Shown here: piece after piece, positions 44,762 through 53,456 of the stretch | How positions within the stretch are numbered: position 1 is the stretch's first letter | How the letters are laid out: each line of letters starts with the position of its first letter | Made by a program: the position numbers and the translations under genes | Notes under the pieces: model-generated | Seen by the model: the letters and a program-made list of their open reading frames with translations, nothing else | What the model was told of the DNA's origin: nothing | The model's database searches: none | NCBI GenBank assembly: GCA_020975725.1 | Contig: QXJR01000023.1 | Coordinates: 124,001-188,000, forward strand | From: Picocystis sp. L7 | Lineage: Eukaryota > Chlorophyta > Picocystophyceae > Picocystales > Picocystaceae | Reading direction: 5' to 3' | Length of the DNA stretch: 64,000 bases

Positions 44762-45187
44762 TCAATCCTTCCCGAATCCTTTCCCTCCACCGGTTTCGGA
44801 TCCGCTCTTTTTCTTCTTTCTCTTCTCCTTCAGGCTTGCGACACCTGAGGACGTCTTCTCGGCTTCTTCGGCCTTTCGGTCCTGGGCATCGGCGATGGCC
44901 AGATAGATGGCACCCACCGTGATCACCAGCAGGCCGATGACGGCTGCAGTGAACAGCACGCTGATGATCCGATCTCCCGAGGAGACGTCGCCGGTCACTT
45001 CCACCACGGCGCTGTCCAAACTCGCACCGTCCAGCTCCGATGCACGCACCTCTGCGATCCTCCCGCGCTTCCACGGCCTTCCCATGACCTTCGTGGATCC
45101 ACCAACCTTCTTGTGCACCGGACGAAAGGTCGTGCGACGCGCCATGCCCGCTGCCAGCGTCCCAATTGCGCTCGACGCCATCGCCAT
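44762..45187 (-). CDS. Small single-pass membrane protein, probably plastid
   Basis: The 141-residue protein starts at ATG 45187, with a second Met two codons on. The N-terminus is Ala/Ser/Arg-rich and compatible with an organelle transit peptide. One clear hydrophobic helix (VLFTAAVIGLLVITVGAIYLA) lies at about residues 80-102, followed by a charged Lys-rich tail ending GGGKGFGKD. Gly-Lys-Phe-Gly-type ends occur in several small plant plastid membrane proteins, which is the only hint to location. I do not recognise a named family. Two GTTAAC motifs lie 114-130 bp upstream. Confidence 0.6.
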   Translation of the reverse strand: MAMASSAIGTLAAGMARRTTFRPVHKKVGGSTKVMGRPWKRGRIAEVRASELDGASLDSAVVEVTGDVSSGDRIISVLFTAAVIGLLVITVGAIYLAIADAQDRKAEEAEKTSSGVASLKEKRKKKKSGSETGGGKGFGKD

Positions 45188-45700
45188 CACCGTCGGTCGC
45201 CTGCGCCACCGTTCTTCGAGTTTACACCAATTAACTCCCTCTCCCCATCCCTCAAGCACCCGAGTTCACCGAGCGGTTAATCTCCGTCGGGGACCCTTCG
45301 GTTAACCTGGAGTTAACCCCTGACGATCGCGTACGGACGTTTCCGGTTCGCTTCGGTTAAGTCCCCCCCGTCTCCCCCGGGGAGAGGACAGGGTTGTGAT
45401 TCGGTTGTGAAGGGATCTGTCCTTGGGGTCGGGGTGGAAAGGTGTGTGAAATGGTTCAGGGATCGATGGGGAATGCCATCCAGTTCAGGAGAGATGGACC
45501 GAGCCAGGAGCAGGTGGACGTCCACTTCGATGTCCGAAGGGACGATCGTGTGTTCGTCTCTGCTTCCTCGATGGATGTCCGGAGAAGAAGGACGCTCCAC
45601 CTGAGCCAGAACGTCGAGATCCCGTGCACCAAGGCGTCCTAGACCAGCAACGAACACAACGTATGGAGTGGAGACCAAGCAAAGATCCCATCATCTTCGT
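45188..45700. other. 513-bp upstream spacer
   Basis: Contains GTTAAC at 45301-45306 and 45312-45317 plus several near copies (GGTTAA) between 45230 and 45360, consistent with promoter sequence of the small membrane-protein gene. No gene seen. Confidence 0.45.
45301..45317. promoter_or_regulatory. Paired GTTAAC motifs
   Basis: Two copies 5 bp apart, with further TTAA-type near copies around them, upstream of the start at 45187. The same palindrome is paired upstream of the cupin gene. Confidence 0.3.
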
Positions 45701-46864
45701 TCATTCTCGCGTCGGACGGCGGTACTCCATGGTCAAGGGATGTGTCAAGGTGGTGAGGCTGGCCTTGGCCAACGCACCTCTTTCTCGTTGCACCTGTCGC
45801 ATGCTGGAGAACAAGGAACGGTACAGCTGGACCAAGGAACCCCGACGAGCAGGGGAAAGGATCTGACTCCGCAGTGCCACGAAGCTCTCCAGTTCCATCA
45901 ACGAGCTTGGTTCTCCATTCTCTCCGTCGTCCGTGCGGCTGTCGTCCTGCTGAGCACAGAGGGTGGACTGATGGAACTTGCGCAACAGGGACAGGTGCTT
46001 TTCGTTGGCGACGAGGAGACGATCGCGCAGCGCCTTCCTTCGCGATTCCATCGACCAATGACCGAACTCGTCCTGTGGGTTCGGTTCGACCTTGTACTGG
46101 CAGCGCCTCGAGTCGACCTTCGAGGGTCCAAAAATGTCTCGGAAGGCGTCCATGCCTTGACGAGAACAGGTCGCTTCGCTGCTTCCACCAGGCTTGACGC
46201 AGAAGGAGTAGGTCAAGACACACGTGCAGACGGCCCGTTCGTAATCACGTCGTGTCTCTTGGAGGAATTCCGAGGCGAACGCCTCCCAATTCTTAAGGAT
46301 TGGACCTCCCAACCTGGCTTGGATGCCGTCGTGGAACTGGTCTCCTCCGCTGGCGCCCAACAAATCCTCCATCTTGTCTGCGGGGAAGCCATCGACCGCG
46401 CTGCGGATGAATTGGTGGAGCTCTGCACCCCATTTTCGTGCAGGACGGATCCCTTGCGATCCCGTGGAAGGTCCAGCTGCTTCTCGCCTGCACTCTTCGT
46501 TCCTCGGGATGGTGTCGGCAGATTCTTCCGGCCACTGCACCTCTGCGCACCGTTCGCTCGACGTTTGCTGCCCGTCATTGCCTTCTCCTCCTCCCTCATT
46601 CCGGCCGGATCCATGCTCGTATCTATGTGCTCCGTGAAGTCCTCGCACGGCTTTCGAGCACTTGTCCACCATCTCTTTCCTCCTGTTTTCCAGCCATCCG
46701 TCTCCTTGTTCCGGCTCTCGCGTCGGTCCCTTTCCTGCACGAGGAACGTCTGGCAGGACGATTCGGACCGGTGCTTTTCCTTCTCGCCTGTCGCGTCTCT
46801 TCCTGGCCTCTTGCATCCTCCTACGCATCACATCCTCCACCTCCAAGAGGTCCACCTTGGCCAT
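45701..46864 (-). CDS. Uncharacterised protein (387 aa)
   Basis: Start taken at ATG 46864 (MAKVDLLEVEDVM). The first 45 residues are a basic helix. Residues about 50-145 are Gly/Glu/Arg-rich and look less protein-like than the rest, so an intron or a different local frame is possible there. From about residue 150 the sequence is ordinary folded protein, with KWGAELHQFIRSAVDGFP, LKNWEAFASEFLQE and VCTCVLTYSFCVKPGG, and it ends with a helical region. I find no known motif, signal peptide or membrane helix. tRNA-Thr lies 226 bp upstream on the other strand. Confidence 0.55.
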   Translation of the reverse strand: MAKVDLLEVEDVMRRRMQEARKRRDRREGKAPVRIVLPDVPRAGKGPTREPEQGDGWLENRRKEMVDKCSKAVRGLHGAHRYEHGSGRNEGGGEGNDGQQTSSERCAEVQWPEESADTIPRNEECRREAAGPSTGSQGIRPARKWGAELHQFIRSAVDGFPADKMEDLLGASGGDQFHDGIQARLGGPILKNWEAFASEFLQETRRDYERAVCTCVLTYSFCVKPGGSSEATCSRQGMDAFRDIFGPSKVDSRRCQYKVEPNPQDEFGHWSMESRRKALRDRLLVANEKHLSLLRKFHQSTLCAQQDDSRTDDGENGEPSSLMELESFVALRSQILSPARRGSLVQLYRSLFSSMRQVQRERGALAKASLTTLTHPLTMEYRRPTRE

Positions 46865-47090
46865 GGTCGCGCGTGCGATGCGCAGTGCGTTCCACATGCG
46901 ACTCACATGCGACCTTGCCTGCCACTCGGTTGACCGTCGGCAAGATCCTCCCCCCTTCCTCTTTGTTTATCTCTGGATCTTTGCAAGGTATCGATCAAGA
47001 TCTCGATCGCACCCCATCCCGATGGCCACGTTCTAAACCTCGCCTCTCCAACATTTTGGACACGAGGTGGCTGTGTGGATCCATCGGCAA

Positions 47091-47164
47091 GCACTTGTAG
47101 CTCAGTTGGTTAGAGCACCCGTTTAGTAAGCGGGAGGTCCTGAGTTCGAATCTCGGCAAGTGCA
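47091..47164 (+). tRNA. trnT-AGU: tRNA-Thr (anticodon AGT)
   Basis: A 74-nt cloverleaf with acceptor stem GCACTTG/CAAGTGC, D-arm GCTC..GAGC, anticodon stem CCCGT/GCGGG around loop TTAGTAA, T-arm CTGAG/CTCGG around TTCGAAT, and discriminator A. No CCA is encoded and there is no intron, as expected for a nuclear gene. Confidence 0.95.
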
Positions 47165-47353
47165 CCCACCTCCCCCTTTCGAGGTCCCTTCTTTTCCTTT
47201 TCGATTCCCCCCCCTTCCCAGGGACGACCCACGGGGTCCCCCGGGTTCACTCCGTTCGAGTGAACCGAAGCACCGACTCGAACCCCCCTTTTCCACCCTT
47301 TTCGAATTCGATCTTTCATTTTTGACTGCTTTTCGAGTGGAGAGGACGTGTCC

Positions 47354-47872
47354 ATGGCTGCACGCGGACTGCTGTCGGAGTTCTGGGAGAGAGGGAAAGC
47401 CTTGGCCCAGTTCGCCTGCGTCGTGCACCTCTTCCACGAACACGTGCTGGAGATCACCATGGTGAGGTCGAGACACGAAGCGAACGGAGGCGGCGTGTGC
47501 AGTGCTGACCGAAGAGGTTGTGGGATGAAAAAGTGCATGGGACCCAGCATGGTGCCCACCTTGAACCCCGAAGGAGACGTGGTGCTGCTCGACCGCCTCT
47601 TCTCCAAGTTTCAAGGCATACGTAAAGGAGACGTGGTGGTGGCAACCTCCATGCAAAATCCAAAACAAACCGTATGCAAACGTGTGGCCGCCGTAGCAGG
47701 AGAGAGAGCGCCTTGCGGAACCCGGGTGCCGAAAGGACACGTCTGGCTGCTCGGAGATAACAGGTTGAACTCCACCGATTCCAGACAGTACGGTCCAGTT
47801 CCCATGGCCATGGTCAAAGGTCGCGTGTTCCTGCGTGTGTGGCCGCCATGGTATGCGGGTGCAATAAAGTAG
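47354..47872 (+). CDS. IMP1: Mitochondrial inner-membrane protease subunit 1-like (S26 signal peptidase), two exons
   Basis: Exons 47354-47461 and 47534-47872 give 148 residues. The intron 47462-47533 (72 nt, GTGAGG..AAAAG) is a multiple of three without stops, so an unspliced reading would wrongly insert 24 residues between ITM and CMGPSM. Spliced, the protein shows the S26 boxes: catalytic Ser in MGPSMVPT (about residue 41), catalytic Lys in VCKRVAAV (about residue 85), and GDNRLNSTDSRQYGPV. IMP1 cuts intermembrane-space sorting signals such as those of cytochrome b2 and COX2 in yeast. Its length is typical. It is convergent with the transporter gene. Confidence 0.9.
   Translation: MAARGLLSEFWERGKALAQFACVVHLFHEHVLEITMVRSRHEANGGGVCSADRRGCGMKKCMGPSMVPTLNPEGDVVLLDRLFSKFQGIRKGDVVVATSMQNPKQTVCKRVAAVAGERAPCGTRVPKGHVWLLGDNRLNSTDSRQYGPVPMAMVKGRVFLRVWPPWYAGAIK
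47462..47533 (+). other. In-frame intron in IMP1
   Basis: 72-nt GT-AG intron, donor GTGAGG, acceptor AAAAAG, phase 0. The inserted peptide has no counterpart in S26 peptidases, where the segment before the MGPSM box is continuous. Confidence 0.85.
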
Positions 47873-48042
47873 AGGCACGAACAAGGAAGGATGTACATGC
47901 AAATTACAATCTCTGGAAAAATTCGAAAAACGGACGCCACTTAGCGTGCAAGAACTGCAGAAGAAGGGCAACAGCTCCCCCGGATGTGCGTGGCAGAAAT
48001 GCCTCTATGGCATTCATTCTATCCACAGGAGTGTTTGAGCGC

Positions 48043-49572
48043 TCAACAGACATCCTCGTACTTTCGAGCGTTCCAAAAGGGAGCGAGCAAGATGATGGGC
48101 AGTGCACAGCAGGAAATCATGCCCAAAAAGTAATACTTCCAGCCAAACTGATTCACAAGGATTGCCAAAGGTTCTCCTGCAAAGGCGGCACCCAGATAAG
48201 CAATCCAGCCAAGGAGTCCGTTGCCCGTAGCCACTGCAACTGGGTGCGAAAGCTCTGCTCCAATGAGACCAATGAGCATCTGTGGACCGTAAATGAAGAA
48301 ACCCACAGTTGCCACCAGCAATGCGTTCACCGCTTGATTTCCGGAGGGGGCAAACATGAATGCAAGCAAAGCGAGAACGAGACCCAAACAATATCCCATC
48401 ACCACACGGATGCGATGTCCATCCACCTTGTCTGAAAGCCATCCGGAGACCATAGCGCCCACCAAACCGCCGAGCTCAAGGCCGCTCACGGTGGCAGAAG
48501 CACGCGCAGCATCTGGTATACCCTTTTCGGCCATGATGTAGAAGTGTGACCAAGAGACCATACCTTGTCTCACGATGTAGACGAAAAAATACGCGAACGC
48601 CAGGGCCCATATGGCGCGATTAGGAAACACGTACTTGAACACAATGTCCGACGGGCTTGCAGACACTTCATCCTGAGAAGCAGAACCGGTTGAATCCTGC
48701 TTGCTAGGAGATTTGTCGTGTGGCGATGGGAGTCCAACGGACTTGGGTTTGTTTCTGACACCAAAGTAAACAATCACACCAGCCACCAGAGCGATCACAC
48801 CAGGTGTAGTCATCCCAACACGCCAACCAGCGGTGCTGGAGATGGAACCAACCATCAGCGGTACGATGAAGCCTCCCACGTTGTTGGAGGTTGTCCAGGC
48901 TGCCCACCAGGTTCCCCTCTGCTCTGGGGGATACCAGGTGGTCAAAAGTTTCGCACACGAGGGTCCCCCAAAACCCTGGAAAAACCCGTTCGCCCCCCAG
49001 AGAAGAGCCAGCACGAGCAGTGCACTCTGTGTTCCGAAGAGAATGTTGATGGTCCCCGATGCCACGAGGCCGAGGGCGAGGATGGTTCTGGAGCCAAGCA
49101 CATCCACCAGCACGCCGCTCGCAAACTTGGAGCAGCCGTACATCAAGGGAAACACCGTGGTGATCCTTCCCACTTCTTTGAGGCTCCATCCAAGATCCTT
49201 CACCATGGTCGGTGCTGCATAGGTGAACGAACCACGTGTGAGGTAGTACACCATGTAGCTCAGCCATATCATGGCGAAGATCCAGATCCTCCAGTTTCTG
49301 TACTTGGCCTGCATTCCCGCATCCTCCTCGTACGAGGCGATCATTTCCGGGAACGCCAAGGCATCCGAGACGCTGGACGTGACGTTCTCGTCGTCCAAGG
49401 AATCGCTTGGATCGTAGCCCACGGCTCGGCAGCGGTCCTTCGAGCACCGCCATACTTTCCTCCTCACGGTTTGCCACGCTTGGACCTGCTTCCTCGTCGT
49501 CTTCCCACACCTATCGCGTGTCGCACGCGTGGATGCAGGTCGCAGGGCACGCGTCACGGACGCTCCAATCAT
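48043..49572 (-). CDS. Organophosphate:phosphate antiporter (OPA/SLC37-type MFS)
   Basis: The 509-residue protein starts at ATG 49572. A basic N-terminal extension of about 85 residues precedes the first helix and may be an organelle transit peptide. Twelve membrane helices follow in two halves with a loop between TM6 and TM7. Signature stretches include RNWRIWIFAMIWLSYMVYYL, LTRGSFTYAAP, WGANGFFQGFGGPSCAKLL and ERGTWWAAWTTSNNVGG, which match bacterial UhpC/UhpT/GlpT and eukaryotic SLC37. These exchange sugar phosphates or glycerol-3-phosphate for phosphate. The substrate here is unknown; a plastid or mitochondrial envelope role is inferred from the extension. Confidence 0.9.
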   Translation of the reverse strand: MIGASVTRALRPASTRATRDRCGKTTRKQVQAWQTVRRKVWRCSKDRCRAVGYDPSDSLDDENVTSSVSDALAFPEMIASYEEDAGMQAKYRNWRIWIFAMIWLSYMVYYLTRGSFTYAAPTMVKDLGWSLKEVGRITTVFPLMYGCSKFASGVLVDVLGSRTILALGLVASGTINILFGTQSALLVLALLWGANGFFQGFGGPSCAKLLTTWYPPEQRGTWWAAWTTSNNVGGFIVPLMVGSISSTAGWRVGMTTPGVIALVAGVIVYFGVRNKPKSVGLPSPHDKSPSKQDSTGSASQDEVSASPSDIVFKYVFPNRAIWALAFAYFFVYIVRQGMVSWSHFYIMAEKGIPDAARASATVSGLELGGLVGAMVSGWLSDKVDGHRIRVVMGYCLGLVLALLAFMFAPSGNQAVNALLVATVGFFIYGPQMLIGLIGAELSHPVAVATGNGLLGWIAYLGAAFAGEPLAILVNQFGWKYYFLGMISCCALPIILLAPFWNARKYEDVC

Positions 49573-49827
49573 GTCGAACAACGGTCTTGTCGTCGTTCAA
49601 CGCCCTTTGCACTGCCGGAAGAGTCGCAAGAACGTGCGCAGCTGCCTCCTCCACCTTCTCCACGTGGGAGATGGACGCATGCACGGTCCCGAATCCGCCC
49701 CACAATGCCGCCACGTGGCTCCAAAGTCCGCCCACGTGCGTGCGTGCTGCGCTCGAATGGACGTCGATTCGCGAAGCACGTCGGCCTCGGTCTCTCCTGC
49801 CCTTGAAGTTAAGCGAAGGAGGGAGGG

Positions 49828-49833
49828 GTTAAC
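49828..49833. promoter_or_regulatory. GTTAAC motif upstream of the transporter gene
   Basis: One palindrome copy with near copies (GTTAAG) at about 49808 and 49882, 256 bp upstream of the start at 49572. Confidence 0.25.
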
Positions 49834-50086
49834 TCGAGGGAAGGGACAGGGAGGAAGGACGAGTTCATCCCCGTTCGGTAGGGTTAAGCTCCATCGAAGG
49901 GGAAGGAAGGGGGGGGGCTTCGGTTGTGAAGGGTGGAACGGGTCACAACCGAGTGTATGCTTGGGCAGTCCATCGAGAAACATGGTTGGAAGCGCCAGTT
50001 GCCATGGGAAGAGAGCGGTCTTACCCATCGATGCATCGACAGGACCTGTGCCTTTGGCCGTTCCAAGCATGCACCTCCTCCTCATG

Positions 50087-50095
50087 GACCGTTGG
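50087..50095 (-). promoter_or_regulatory. MSA-like (AACGG core) site
   Basis: CCAACGGTC on the minus strand (with flanks ACCAACGGTCCA), in the transporter/O-methyltransferase divergent spacer. Confidence 0.35.
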
Positions 50096-50344
50096 TGCGA
50101 CGCCGTTCCCTGCGGCTTCCCACACGCCCGGTGGTGGCGTTCACGTGTCCGCCCATCCGCGACGAGATGCGATCCATGAGCGGATGGATGCCATTCTGCC
50201 CACGTAGGACGCCACTCGAGTGCCATCCCACGCCCTCTCCTCCCCCCCTTCGAGGGCCCTCTCCCTCCCCCAGGCGAGATTGGGGCCAGCACCCACGTGG
50301 TGTGGGGCGTCCGGGGCGGACGGTGGAGAATGGGGTGCGAGGGA

Positions 50345-50353
50345 CCAACGGTC
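50345..50353 (+). promoter_or_regulatory. MSA-like (AACGG core) site near the O-methyltransferase start
   Basis: CCAACGGTC on the plus strand, 28 bp before the ATG at 50381. Confidence 0.35.
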
Positions 50354-50380
50354 CGGACACAAACGTACCGCCCGAGAGCG

Positions 50381-51463
50381 ATGGCACGTGCCACGTGGCG
50401 TGCGAATGGAGCACGTGGGCAGCGGATGAGGCGTTCGGCGGAGCCAACGGACCGTGCTGCACCCATGAAGCTCATGGACATGGCCACAGGACACTGGAAG
50501 TCCGCCGTGGTGAGGGAGTTCGCGGCCATGGAGGTGCCCGCCGCGCTTCGAGACGGTCCCCTGCCCGACGAAGAGATTGCACGCCGTTGTGGCATGCATG
50601 TGGGCGCAGGGAAGAGGTTCTTGCGTGCAGCCGAAGGATTGGGCCTGCTGGTGAAGGATGGAGGGACGTTGCGACTCTCCGAAATGGGAGCATGGCTCGA
50701 CAAAGAAAGACCCGACTCCTTCGCCTACACCGTCCTCCTCGAAAGCTCCATACCACACGTCCTGGCATGGACGGGCACGCAAGAGTTCCTGCGGACCGGA
50801 GAAAAAAGCGTGTCAAGTACGCTGAAGGTTGATAACTACTGGGAACTGTTCCATTCCGAAAGTGCATTCCCGGATCATCTCGAACTCTTCTCGAAAGGCA
50901 TGACCTCAGGTTCTACCGTCGAGGTGGCTTCCATCCTTCAGAGCGAAATCAACTTCAAGGCCCATCAAACCTTTGCAGACGTCGGAGGAAGCGAAGGCAT
51001 GCTCTTGATTGGCCTTTTGGAAACTTGCCCGGGCTCCACTGGTGTGGTGGTGGATCTTCCTGAGGTTGTGAAGAGGGTCCAGGTCCCAGCAACCTTGGAA
51101 GGACGCATCGAAACCAGTGCAGGAAGCTTCCTCGATCGGGATGCCATCCCCAAGGGCAAGGATGCATATCTGTTGAAGCATATCATTCATGATTGGGACG
51201 ACGAGCCCAGCGTGCAAATCTTATCGAACATTGCCCAAGCGATGAAGGATCGTAGTGTTGTGTACGTTTTCGAGATGATCGTGCCGGAAGAGGGTGGACC
51301 AGATTTGTCCAAAATGTTTGACTTACATATGGGAATCATTCTATCCGGGAAAGAAAGGACAGTGACAGAGTTTGAAACACTCTTCCAAGCAGCAGGCTTG
51401 AAGTTGTCGGAGGTTCATCGCACGGAATCGCACCTTTCCATCTTGAAGGCCATTAAAAGCTGA
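50381..51463 (+). CDS. SAM-dependent O-methyltransferase (Methyltransf_2 family)
   Basis: Start at ATG 50381 gives 360 residues; ATG 50465 (MKLMDMATGHW) is the start closest to family proteins, and the 28 residues between could be a targeting extension. An N-terminal winged-helix dimerisation domain (about 30-130) includes VPAALRDGPLPDEEIARRCG. The Rossmann domain has the SAM motif FADVGGSEGMLLIGLLE and the catalytic His in LLKHIIHDWDDE. Plant caffeate/flavonoid, acetylserotonin and fungal polyketide O-methyltransferases share this layout. The substrate is unknown. Its stop is 58 bp from the convergent dehydrogenase stop. Confidence 0.9.
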   Translation: MARATWRANGARGQRMRRSAEPTDRAAPMKLMDMATGHWKSAVVREFAAMEVPAALRDGPLPDEEIARRCGMHVGAGKRFLRAAEGLGLLVKDGGTLRLSEMGAWLDKERPDSFAYTVLLESSIPHVLAWTGTQEFLRTGEKSVSSTLKVDNYWELFHSESAFPDHLELFSKGMTSGSTVEVASILQSEINFKAHQTFADVGGSEGMLLIGLLETCPGSTGVVVDLPEVVKRVQVPATLEGRIETSAGSFLDRDAIPKGKDAYLLKHIIHDWDDEPSVQILSNIAQAMKDRSVVYVFEMIVPEEGGPDLSKMFDLHMGIILSGKERTVTEFETLFQAAGLKLSEVHRTESHLSILKAIKS

Positions 51464-51521
51464 CAATTTACCAAACTCAGCACAAAAACTTACCATCTTG
51501 CATGACGGTTTGTAAGCAAGC

Positions 51522-52253
51522 TTACCACGGAATTTCTTCCTGCTTGTAGTCAAAAAATCGCCCGTTGATTTCCTCCGGATCTTTCGCCAAAATCTGAAGG
51601 AGGCCGGCAGCGGAGGTCTCCGTATCGATGAGACCGTTTCCGTTGGTCATATCTGTACGCACGTATCCAGGGTGCAGCAGCACACACTTGATGTTTTCTT
51701 CGCGCAGATCGATGCACATGGATTTGTTCACGACGTTCAGCGCACACTTTGACGCTCGATAAGCATACCCTCCTCCGCTCCCGTTGTCCGCCACGCTTCC
51801 TACCTTGCTGGTGACGTTTCCGACGAGTGTTGGCTTGGTTCCGCCAATCAATCCTTGCTTTCTGAGTTGCTGCACCACCAGCAAGGGTCCCACTGTGTTG
51901 GTCACAAAAGTGTGCAGCATGTCTTCGGTGTTCACGGTGTCTAGATCCACACGCCTTCCATACACGCCTGCATTGTTCACCAGCAGATCCACGTGTCCAA
52001 CTGCTTTGTTTTTGGACAGATCCTGGGCCCATTCGGCCACAGAATCTTCCCTGGACACGTCCAACTTGGTCCAGGTGATCCTCTCGCCATAGTCACGTAA
52101 AGCTTCGCAGCTCTCGGGACGTCGCACCGCGGCCACCACGTGTGCACCACCATCCAGCAGCTGGCGGGCCATTTCCAGTCCGATACCACGGCTCGCACCT
52201 GTCACGACCGCGCATCGGCCGCGCCACGTCGAGGCGGCGGTTTGCGACGCCAT
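51522..52253 (-). CDS. Short-chain dehydrogenase/reductase (classical SDR)
   Basis: The 243-residue protein starts at ATG 52253. It has the NAD(P)-binding TGASRGIG (about residues 19-26), NNAG (about 92-95), the active-site Ser region near GNVTSKVGS and the catalytic YRASK (about 166-170). An Arg soon after the nucleotide motif (AVRRPE) suggests NADPH preference. The tail GYVRTDMTN is normal for classical SDRs, and the whole resembles C-factor/sniffer-type carbonyl reductases. No targeting signal is obvious. The substrate is unknown. It is convergent with the O-methyltransferase, which does not by itself imply a shared pathway. Confidence 0.92.
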   Translation of the reverse strand: MASQTAASTWRGRCAVVTGASRGIGLEMARQLLDGGAHVVAAVRRPESCEALRDYGERITWTKLDVSREDSVAEWAQDLSKNKAVGHVDLLVNNAGVYGRRVDLDTVNTEDMLHTFVTNTVGPLLVVQQLRKQGLIGGTKPTLVGNVTSKVGSVADNGSGGGYAYRASKCALNVVNKSMCIDLREENIKCVLLHPGYVRTDMTNGNGLIDTETSAAGLLQILAKDPEEINGRFFDYKQEEIPW

Positions 52254-53456
52254 CTTCTGAGTCGATTTTTCGGACGGATGTTAGGTTCCATCCACAAAGA
52301 CATCGATGACACACGAAAGGCCAAGATGGGGGATGAAAAGTCCATTTGTTGTTACTTCCAACTTGCCCCATGGAAGTAAGCACAAAGCAAGAGGGTGAAA
52401 GGTGCGATTGTGGTGCATGTAGAGCGACGGGGAGGAAATGTAGAGAGTGAAGAAGATGATCTCCCTTTGCAACATAACGCAAGATGCCAAACCTTCCTAT
52501 TGAATCAAGGAGTAGCCTTGGCATGGGAAGGGTGTTCTCTGCCTGCAAGGCACGAACCTTCTCAAGTGGAATGCGAGGATTTACAAAAGTGAAACATACT
52601 AATCCTACGGCTCACATACGCAACGTCTAAAAATCAGGTTCATTCAAGCATTTCACAGAATTATATTGCATGCTAGATGAACAAAAGCTTCTTAAAAAGA
52701 CACACATTTTCTTGAAGGATATCAACATCCTTGTCCAAACAGCGAATCACGAGAATAAATGTTCTTATTTCTTCAATGTGCATGCGCTTGAGGAAACGGG
52801 AGTGGAGTTCTATAGGAAGACCATCCATCGCTTTGCATTGATTCGGTCACATAAAATTTTATAAACTTGACTAAGGAAACTTCACGAATCAAGAGGTGCA
52901 CAACCATAATAGAAGACTGCTTTTAATTCGCTATGACTTATTGATCAACACTCAAGGTCTAACATGGAAGCTTAGTAAGGAGAAAGCTTAAAGCGCATGT
53001 GTTGAGTATAAACGATAAATCTTAAAAAAGAAGAACGCCCTACCAACGTGACGATGTACATAGTGTTTGTTTCTCAATACTTTATGTCTATAGATTACTT
53101 CGCATTGATTAGCTTTAACCAACGAATGACTCAATCAATTTCATAGCAATAAATTGTTGAAGAGTGGAAAATCACAACGACACCAATCCACCCATTATGC
53201 AGAACACATACCAACGAATGAAACTTCAACCCACAAAGATGCACCTCAAATGTTCAAACTTATTACAAAGTTACCTCACCAACCATAGACGTTCCAACAA
53301 GTTCAAACGAAACATCGAACAGAATACCAAGTTCTGTGACAAAACTAGGCACGAAAGAAAAAGATTGAGCACATAAGCATGAACCTTCGGGCAACTACGT
53401 AATAAAAATTGCCAACAAGGAAATGAAACCAAGTTGTCCATACATACCCTTCCTGC
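52254..53456. other. 1.2-kb AT-rich intergenic region
   Basis: After about 350 bp of promoter-like sequence the DNA turns strongly AT-rich (52600-53450). Short frames here encode no recognisable product. I see no repeat or RNA gene. Confidence 0.5.

Larger units (their letters stand above)
49573..50380. other. Divergent promoter region between the transporter and the O-methyltransferase
   Basis: 808 bp containing GTTAAC at 49828-49833 and CCAACGGTC-type sites at 50087-50095 and 50345-50353. No gene seen. Confidence 0.5.

Noticed and set aside
45668-46933. 421-residue plus-strand frame
   Set aside because: Antisense to the 45.7-46.9 kb protein; Leu/Ser/Arg-rich without motifs.
48718-49806. 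362-residue plus-strand frame
   Set aside because: Antisense to the transporter; no conserved motif.
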